Shown one piece after another: positions 58,950 to 64,000 of a stretch of 64,000 bases of DNA (its first letter is position 1; each line of letters starts with the position of its first letter). The DNA is from Mycolicibacterium frederiksbergense (GTDB lineage: Bacteria; Actinomycetota; Actinomycetes; Mycobacteriales; Mycobacteriaceae): positions 1-64,000 of the forward strand of contig NZ_JARXVE010000006.1 of NCBI RefSeq assembly GCF_029893345.1, given 5' to 3'. The notes under the pieces were generated by a model. It saw only the letters and a program-made list of their open reading frames with translations, had not been told where the DNA came from and did not search any database. A program made the translations under genes and the position numbers.

Positions 58950-59735
58950 TCAGAGCGATATCGGGGTGCCGTTGGTGATCCCCGCGATGAAACCGGCGTC
59001 GACCTGGATGTCCTGACCGTTGATCCACCGCGACTCCGGGGAGGTCAGGAAGGCGATCAGGGGAACCACGTCGTCGACGGTGGCATGTCGACCCACCGTC
59101 GCGCGGACCAGGTCGAGGGTGTCCTTGCCCATGGTCTGCTCGAAGTCGGACAGGATCGGAGTCTGGACCGGCCCGGGGCTGACCGTGTTGATCCGTACCC
59201 CGTATTTGCTCCAGGCCGACCCCGCGACCCGCTTGATGAACAGGATCGCGGCCTGCTTGGAGGTGGTGTACACCGGGAAGTCCTGATCCTGGCCGGCTTG
59301 CCACTGTGCCACTGCGTCGCCGTCGGTGAGCTCGAGTAGCCCGTCGAGAATGTCGACTCGTTGCTCCCCGCCCAGGGCTGCCGTCGACGCCACAGCGACG
59401 ACCGAGCCGCCCCGGCGCAGCAGCGGCAGCATGCCTTCGGTCATCAGCCGCATGCCCAGGTAGTTGACCTTCAGCACATCGGCGGCGGGTGCGGTGCCCG
59501 GCACCCCCGCGACGTGGGCGAGTGTGTCCCAGTCGTCACCGATCTCGCTCAGCAGTCGCGCGATGTCGGATGGGTCGCGCAGGTCGCAGGTGGCGTGCTG
59601 CGACGCTGGAGTGTTGTTGGGGCGCAGGTCAACTGCGAGCACATGATCACCTCGCTCGAAGAAGTGTGCCGCGGTGGCCGCTCCGATCCCGGACCCGGCT
59701 CCGACGACGACAATTCTGCGTGCGGTTTCCGACAT
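58950..59735 (-). CDS. SDR of coniferyl-alcohol/3-alpha-hydroxysteroid dehydrogenase type
   Basis: A 261-residue SDR. IVVVGAGSGIGAATAAHFFE and VLAVDLRPN are in the glycine motif, then CDLRDPSDIARLL and VAGVPGTAP. The catalytic tyrosine/lysine segment is DQDFPVYTTSKQAAI with a long insertion before it, the layout seen in 3-alpha-hydroxysteroid and coniferyl-alcohol dehydrogenases. It would oxidise an alcohol to an aldehyde or ketone with NAD. It is divergent from an ALDH of coniferyl-aldehyde type, with regulon site 7 between them, so alcohol to acid conversion is likely. Confidence 0.82.
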   Translation of the reverse strand: MSETARRIVVVGAGSGIGAATAAHFFERGDHVLAVDLRPNNTPASQHATCDLRDPSDIARLLSEIGDDWDTLAHVAGVPGTAPAADVLKVNYLGMRLMTEGMLPLLRRGGSVVAVASTAALGGEQRVDILDGLLELTDGDAVAQWQAGQDQDFPVYTTSKQAAILFIKRVAGSAWSKYGVRINTVSPGPVQTPILSDFEQTMGKDTLDLVRATVGRHATVDDVVPLIAFLTSPESRWINGQDIQVDAGFIAGITNGTPISL

Positions 59736-59759
59736 GCCCGGCCTCTCACTGAAGGAACG

Positions 59760-59778
59760 ACAGTAAGGACGACTGTAA
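59760..59778. promoter_or_regulatory. Candidate regulon site 7 in the SDR/ALDH divergent promoter
   Basis: ACAGTAAGGACGACTGTAA: half-sites ACAGTAA and ACTGTAA start 12 bp apart, 25 bp before the SDR start and 111 bp before the ALDH start, in a 153-bp divergent region. Confidence 0.55.
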
Positions 59779-59888
59779 ACAATTCGGGCAGGCTGGACAA
59801 TCGGCTTCGACCTGCTTGGAGGGTGCTACCGTTAGCCCGGCCGAAGGACCTTTTCAGTGTGAGCCGACGTATGTCTGGGGGACAGCTG

Positions 59889-61376
59889 ATGAGTGCGATC
59901 GAGGAGCGTGCGGCGGTACAGCCGCAGCGTGAGGGGCTGGACGAGTTGCTGGCCGCCCAGCGCCGGTCTTTTATCGCCGACGGTCCGCCCGATATCGCGC
60001 TGCGCCGCAACCGCATCGACCGGCTGCTCGCGATGGTCTTGGACAACTCCGAGGACTTCGTCGCCGCCACCGCGGCCGACTACGGCTCACGGTCGCGCTC
60101 GGCGGCATTCCTCTCCGAGATCATGGGCATGCTCTCGGTCATCGAACACACCAGGGCGCATGTACCGCAATGGATGCGATCGACGAAACTGCTGCGCGCG
60201 GCCCGTTTCGCGGGGCTGCGCGCCGAGGTGCTGCCGAGCCCGCTCGGCGTCATAGGGATCATCGGCCCGTGGAACTTCCCGATCCAGTTGACGGTGCTGC
60301 CCGCAGCGGCGGCGTTCGCCGCGGGCAACCGGGTGATGATCAAAATGTCAGAGGTCACCTCGCGTACCGCCGACCTGATGGCGGCGACCGCGCCGAAGTA
60401 TTTCGACGCGACCGAGTTGCAGGTCGTGACCGGGGGCCCGGATGTGGCCGCCGAATTCGCCGGCCTACCGTTCGACCACCTGTTCTTCACCGGCTCACCC
60501 TCGGTCGGGGCGCTAGTGGCGCGGGCGGCCTCGGACAACCTGGTTCCGGTGACACTGGAACTGGGTGGCAAGAACCCCGTGGTGGTTGCTCCCGGGGCCG
60601 ACATCGAACGGGCGGCAAGCCGAATCGCTCAGGCGCGCATGGTCAATGGCGGCCAGGTGTGTGTATGCCCAGACTACGTCTTCGTGCCCGAGGCCCAGCT
60701 GGATCGGTTCGTCGCGGTGGCCCGCAAAACCCTGAGCACCATGTTCCCCACCATCATCGGCAATCCCGACTACTGCTCGTCGGTGAACCAGGCCAACTTC
60801 GACCGGGTGGTTGGCCTGATCGCCGACGCCCGCGCCCATGGGGCCCGGATCGAGTCTGTCGTGCCGGCAGGCGAGGTGCTACCCGATTCGGGATCGCGCA
60901 AGATCGCGCCGACCATCGTGCGTGACGTCGATGACCGGATGCGGATCGCGACCGAGGAGGTGTTCGGGCCGGTGCTGGTGGTCCGTGGCTACACCGCACT
61001 CGGTGACGCCGTCGATCACATCAACGCCAACCCGTCACCGTTGGTGGCGTACTGGTTCGGCCCGGACGACGCCGACTTTCGGCGGTTTGTCAGCCGCACC
61101 CGCAGCGGTGGGGTGGCCCGCAATGACTTTGCCGCGCACATGATCCCGTCGGACGCCCCGTTCGGTGGGGTGGGACGCAGCGGGACCGGCGCTTACCACG
61201 GCAAGGCCGGCTTCGATACCTTCAGCCATCATCGCACCGTGGTCGGCACCGACCTGCCGTTCAGCATCACCGGACAGGCGGCCAGGCCGTTCACCACTTC
61301 GATGCGGGTCAGTACCGACCTGGCGTTGCGGCGGGCCCGCGGCCGAACTGCCTCCCGGCTCAAGAAGTTTCGCTGA
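59889..61376 (+). CDS. Aldehyde dehydrogenase of coniferyl-aldehyde type
   Basis: A 495-residue ALDH of the class-3-like group that includes coniferyl aldehyde dehydrogenase. IGPWNFPIQLTVLPAAAAFA, FTGSPSVGALVA, base Glu in LELGGKNPVV and Cys in NGGQVCVCPDYVFVP are intact; NDFAAHMIPSDAPFGGVGRSG is typical of this group. The frame is open back to 59361, but ATG 59889 with GGGGGA seven bases upstream is the most likely start; ATG 59871 is an alternative. The end overlaps convergent FadD by 17 bp. Probably oxidises the aldehyde made by the adjacent SDR. Confidence 0.87.
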   Translation: MSAIEERAAVQPQREGLDELLAAQRRSFIADGPPDIALRRNRIDRLLAMVLDNSEDFVAATAADYGSRSRSAAFLSEIMGMLSVIEHTRAHVPQWMRSTKLLRAARFAGLRAEVLPSPLGVIGIIGPWNFPIQLTVLPAAAAFAAGNRVMIKMSEVTSRTADLMAATAPKYFDATELQVVTGGPDVAAEFAGLPFDHLFFTGSPSVGALVARAASDNLVPVTLELGGKNPVVVAPGADIERAASRIAQARMVNGGQVCVCPDYVFVPEAQLDRFVAVARKTLSTMFPTIIGNPDYCSSVNQANFDRVVGLIADARAHGARIESVVPAGEVLPDSGSRKIAPTIVRDVDDRMRIATEEVFGPVLVVRGYTALGDAVDHINANPSPLVAYWFGPDDADFRRFVSRTRSGGVARNDFAAHMIPSDAPFGGVGRSGTGAYHGKAGFDTFSHHRTVVGTDLPFSITGQAARPFTTSMRVSTDLALRRARGRTASRLKKFR

Positions 61377-63003
61377 CCGCCTGCTCGCGGGCCCAGCGGT
61401 AGTCGGCCTTACCGGCAGGGCTGCGTTCGATGACTGGACGGAACACCACGGCCTTGGGCAGCTTGTAGCGGGCGATGGAGGTTTCGGCGTGCCGGATGAG
61501 CTCGGCGGCCTCAGCTGCGGCGCCGTCTACCAGTGCAACCACGGCCACCACCTCCTGCCCCCAGCGTGCACTGGGCCGGCCGGTTACCACCACGTCCCGC
61601 ACCGCCGGATGCGAAGCGATCGCGGATTCGACCTCCTCGGCGAAGATCTTCTCGCCACCGGAGTTGATCGTCACCGAGTCGCGGCCGAGCAACTCGATCG
61701 CACCGCTGTCCAGATGGCGGGCCCGGTCACCCGGTATCGCGTAGCGCACCCCGTCGATGACCGGGAAGGTTGCCGCGGTCTTGGCGGCGTCACCCTTGTA
61801 GCCCAATGGCACGAACCCGCGCTGCGCCAGCCAGCCCAGCCCGTCGTGGCCGGTCGGCAGGACGGCGGTGAAATCCTCGGTCACCACACAGGTATCGGGT
61901 CCGGCATTGAACGTGCCGGTCGATACCGACCCGGGGGCAGACATGTGGCTCATCTGGGCGCCGGTCTCCGAGGATCCAACCCCGTCGACGACGATGAGAT
62001 TGGGCTTGGCGTCGATGAGTTGTTGCTTGACGTACGGGGTCAGCTGCGCGCCGCCGTTGGCCACGACGGAAAGCGAGGACACATCGGCGGCCCCGCCCTT
62101 GATGGCATCGACGAGTGGGCGCGCCATGGCGTCACCCACCACGGTAACCACCAGCACCCGTTCGCGTTCGATGGTGCGCACCACGTCGGCGGCGTCGAAT
62201 CGATCGACCACACTTGGGAACACCACGGTCTGGCCGGTGGTCACGGCCGTCATCGCACCCCACTGAGCCGCACCGTGGATCAGTGGCGGCAGGATCAACA
62301 GTGTGGTGCCCGGGTTCTCGACCGCGTTCCCGACAATTTCCTCGACGGAATCTGACTTCTGCCCGGTCACCATGTTGCGTCCGCCGAATGCGGTCATGAA
62401 GATGTCGTGCTGGCGCCACAGCACGCCCTTGGGCATTCCGGTGGTGCCGCCGGTGTAGAGCACGTACAGGTCGTCGGGACAGGGCGGTACGAGAGGCGCC
62501 GGTGACGTTTCCATTCCGACGATCGTCTCGTAATCCACCGCGCCGTAGAGCAATTCGTTACCGCTGTCGTCGGCGATCTGGATCAGGACACGCAGGTCGG
62601 GCAGGTCCGGCAGGATCTCGGCCACCCGCGGTGCGAAGGCAGCGTGATAGACCAGCGCGGACGCCCCGGAATCGGCAAGCAGGTACTGCAGTTCGTTCTT
62701 GACGTAGCGATAGTTGACGTTGAACGGGGCGACCCTGGCCCGGAAGGAGCCGAGCAGAGACTCGACGAATTCGGGCCCGTTGTAGGCGTAGATACCCAGC
62801 AGATCCTGGCCCACCTCGTGGCCGGCCAACTCACTACGTTCGGTGTGCACGCCCAACCCGCGCGAATGTAGGTATGCCGCCAGTCGATTCGATCGGTCAA
62901 TGATCTGGCGGTAGGTGTATCGCCGGTCGCCCTGGACGACGAGCATCCGGTCCGGGATGGCGGCGGCGATAGCCTCGGCTACGGCCGGAACGGTGAACTG
63001 CAC
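61360..63003 (-). CDS. Acyl-CoA synthetase (FadD19-like subtype)
   Basis: A 547-residue acyl-CoA ligase with the LYTGGTTGMPKGVLWRQHDI P-loop, GVGSSETGAQMSHM, PGDRARHLDSGA, NSGGEKIFAEEVESAI and lysine in SPAGKADYRWAR. Same subtype as 43759-45378 and similar to the steroid-acid ligases FadD17/FadD19. GTG 63003 with TAGGAG upstream; the open frame to 63165 is a shadow. It likely activates an acid produced by the neighbouring SDR/ALDH/P450 genes. Nineteen bp downstream of the isochorismatase-like gene in the same direction, so it shares an operon with the Rieske gene. Confidence 0.87.
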   Translation of the reverse strand: MQFTVPAVAEAIAAAIPDRMLVVQGDRRYTYRQIIDRSNRLAAYLHSRGLGVHTERSELAGHEVGQDLLGIYAYNGPEFVESLLGSFRARVAPFNVNYRYVKNELQYLLADSGASALVYHAAFAPRVAEILPDLPDLRVLIQIADDSGNELLYGAVDYETIVGMETSPAPLVPPCPDDLYVLYTGGTTGMPKGVLWRQHDIFMTAFGGRNMVTGQKSDSVEEIVGNAVENPGTTLLILPPLIHGAAQWGAMTAVTTGQTVVFPSVVDRFDAADVVRTIERERVLVVTVVGDAMARPLVDAIKGGAADVSSLSVVANGGAQLTPYVKQQLIDAKPNLIVVDGVGSSETGAQMSHMSAPGSVSTGTFNAGPDTCVVTEDFTAVLPTGHDGLGWLAQRGFVPLGYKGDAAKTAATFPVIDGVRYAIPGDRARHLDSGAIELLGRDSVTINSGGEKIFAEEVESAIASHPAVRDVVVTGRPSARWGQEVVAVVALVDGAAAEAAELIRHAETSIARYKLPKAVVFRPVIERSPAGKADYRWAREQAVSETS

Positions 63004-63022
63004 AGGGTCTCCTAGGCGTCGA

Positions 63023-63640
63023 TCAGTGCTGCCAGGCGTGCAGCAGCTGCTCGGTTGTGGTGACGGTGGCCAGTAGCGACAGGGTGTTGTCGATGACCGC
63101 GTCGGCATAGGCTGCCGGGATCCCGGCCACCGCGTCGCGTGGCAGCACCACCCGGTACCCGGCATTGACCGCGTCCATAACCAGATTGGTGATCGCGATG
63201 TTCACCGAGACGCCGACGGCCACGATGGTTTTCACCCCGAGGTTGCGCAGGATGGCATCCAGGTCGGTGCCACCCATCGGTCCCAGGCCGTGCGGGCGGG
63301 ACAGCACGAGATCGTTTGGCTCCGGACCGAATTCGGGAAGCAGACTGGCGCCCGGGCTGCCAGGCAGGATACCGACATCACTGCGGCCGATGGCGAAGAT
63401 CTTGGCGTTGTGGTTGGAGCCCAGCCCATCTGGACGTCGCTGCACCAGACAGTGCACCACCCGGGCCGATGCGGCCCGCGCGGCGGGCAGCAGCCGGGCG
63501 ATATTGGGTAGGGCCTCCCGGCGGGCCTCGTCGGCCAGTGCGGCCAGCCCGGCGTCGGGACCGACCACCGCCCCCTGGCATTCCTGGGTGATGATCGCGG
63601 TGTGCTCGGGTGCGACGAGCTCCAACAGATCGGGTCTCAT
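63023..63640 (-). CDS. Isochorismatase/cysteine-hydrolase-fold protein lacking the nucleophile Cys
   Basis: A 205-residue alpha/beta protein of the isochorismatase-like hydrolase family. The typical DxQ start is ITQECQGAVV, with Glu in place of the catalytic Asp, and the conserved G-V-x-T-N-x-C-V loop reads GVSVNIAITNLVMDAVNAGY, with Ala where the nucleophilic Cys should be. PRDAVAGIP is the normal following segment. Isochorismatases proper also lack the Cys, so it may be a hydrolase of that kind or a non-catalytic member. ATG 63640 overlaps the Rieske stop by ATGA, suggesting a role in the same pathway. Substrate unknown. Confidence 0.78.
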   Translation of the reverse strand: MRPDLLELVAPEHTAIITQECQGAVVGPDAGLAALADEARREALPNIARLLPAARAASARVVHCLVQRRPDGLGSNHNAKIFAIGRSDVGILPGSPGASLLPEFGPEPNDLVLSRPHGLGPMGGTDLDAILRNLGVKTIVAVGVSVNIAITNLVMDAVNAGYRVVLPRDAVAGIPAAYADAVIDNTLSLLATVTTTEQLLHAWQH

Positions 63641-64000
63641 ACGCCGGCGACAGCGGTCTCGACCGGGGGGACTTCGTAGAACTGGGTAGCCCACTTGCGC
63701 ATGGCCATATACGGTTTCGCGTCGATCTTGGCCAGCGCCGGGTGTTCGATGTACTTCTGGTAGCGCCAGATGTCGCAGTCCTCCCACACGGTCTTGAGGA
63801 ACTGCTTTTCGACCTGCTTGCGGACCTGCTCGGGCGGGACATCGGAGGTCTCACCCGGGAGTTTGGGCCACCAGATCGAATAGAACATGTCCGACACCTC
63901 GTCGTCGACCGGTGTGCAGGCGAAGATCAACCGGTGGTTGGACGAGCCCTCGAAGGCACTCATGGCGAAGCCGAGCCCGGAGAAGTGGCTGTGAATCCGC
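63637..64000 (-). CDS. Rieske non-heme iron oxygenase, C-terminal part
   Basis: The frame is open to the window end, so the N-terminus with the Rieske cluster is outside. The visible 120 residues (HSHFSGLGFAMSAFEGSSNH, then RLIFACTPVDDEVSDMFYSI and QKYIEHPALAKIDAKPYM, ending RKWATQFYEV) match the end of the KshA-like mycobacterial oxygenase alpha subunit catalytic domain. Such enzymes hydroxylate steroids or aromatic acids. No iron ligand is in the visible piece. It overlaps the isochorismatase-like gene by ATGA and is first of the leftward oxygenase-hydrolase-FadD run in this window. Confidence 0.65.
   Translation of the reverse strand, partial: RIHSHFSGLGFAMSAFEGSSNHRLIFACTPVDDEVSDMFYSIWWPKLPGETSDVPPEQVRKQVEKQFLKTVWEDCDIWRYQKYIEHPALAKIDAKPYMAMRKWATQFYEVPPVETAVAGV

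Noticed and set aside
61380..61395. CTGCTCGCGGGC at the end of FadD, considered as a third palindromic repeat copy
   Set aside because: Only part of the arm matches, there is no opposing arm, and the bases are explained by conserved coding sequence.
1..64000. CRISPR arrays, tRNA or rRNA genes, insertion sequences, phage genes
   Set aside because: No spaced direct-repeat array, cloverleaf sequence, transposase or integrase motif was found on either strand.

Overview
The window looks like a chromosomal segment of a mycobacterium, most likely an environmental, fast-growing (Mycolicibacterium-type) species. The evidence is very high GC coding DNA, frequent GTG starts, ATGA/GTGA gene overlaps, a block matching the M. 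tuberculosis Rv1354c-Rv1356c order (GAF-GGDEF-EAL protein, MoeY, partner), an HtdZ-type hydratase, a mycofactocin-type SDR, FadD19-like ligases and many FadE/EchA/FadA paralogues. I see no rRNA, tRNA, CRISPR array, transposase or phage gene.

Layout. 1-7.1 kb: end of a DUF1254/DUF1214 protein, glutamate dehydrogenase, K+/H+ antiporter with a divergent TrkA-type protein, a short Pth2-like gene convergently overlapping a Fic gene, a relic of an allophanate-hydrolase C-terminus, an unknown protein and a VapBC module. 7.1-9.5 kb: two FadE genes, one broken by a one-base frameshift. 9.6-17.6 kb: signalling block with a PAS protein, two TetR regulators, a short FAD protein, the c-di-GMP enzyme, MoeY and its partner. 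18-20 kb: purU, MaoC hydratase, small exported protein. 20-28.8 kb: acyl-CoA catabolic block with FadD, SDR and FadE divergent from FabG-FadA-FadE-GntR, then a CoA transferase after a perfect 60-bp palindrome. 28.8-31.2 kb: LLM oxidoreductase, SDR and TetR with an operator. 31.2-51.5 kb: large catabolic island with FadD ligases, six crotonases, a thiolase, SDR, DapA-type aldolase, two amidohydrolases, a heteromeric FadE pair, an SCP2-type thiolase and an aldehyde dehydrogenase. 51.5-57.5 kb: LuxR-type ATPase regulator, BASS-type transporter and a three-gene dye-decolorising-peroxidase cassette. 57.6-64 kb: P450, SDR and aldehyde dehydrogenase of coniferyl type, FadD, isochorismatase-like hydrolase and the end of a Rieske oxygenase.

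The genes from about 31 to 64 kb can be read as one programme. P450, SDR and aldehyde dehydrogenase oxidise a side chain or alcohol to an acid; FadD proteins activate it; FadE pairs, crotonases, SDRs and thiolase or aldolase enzymes shorten it; the aldehyde dehydrogenase clears an aldehyde product. The substrate cannot be read from sequence; steroid-, terpenoid- or phenylpropanoid-like acids are reasonable guesses.

The most notable observation is a recurring 19-bp promoter motif. Two ACNGTAA-like half-sites start 12 bp apart at seven intergenic places between 35 and 60 kb, which suggests a single undescribed regulon tying these operons together. Other items worth a second look are the palindromic repeat family, a GntR regulator lacking its DNA-binding wing, the DyP cassette, and the Pth2/Fic overlap.
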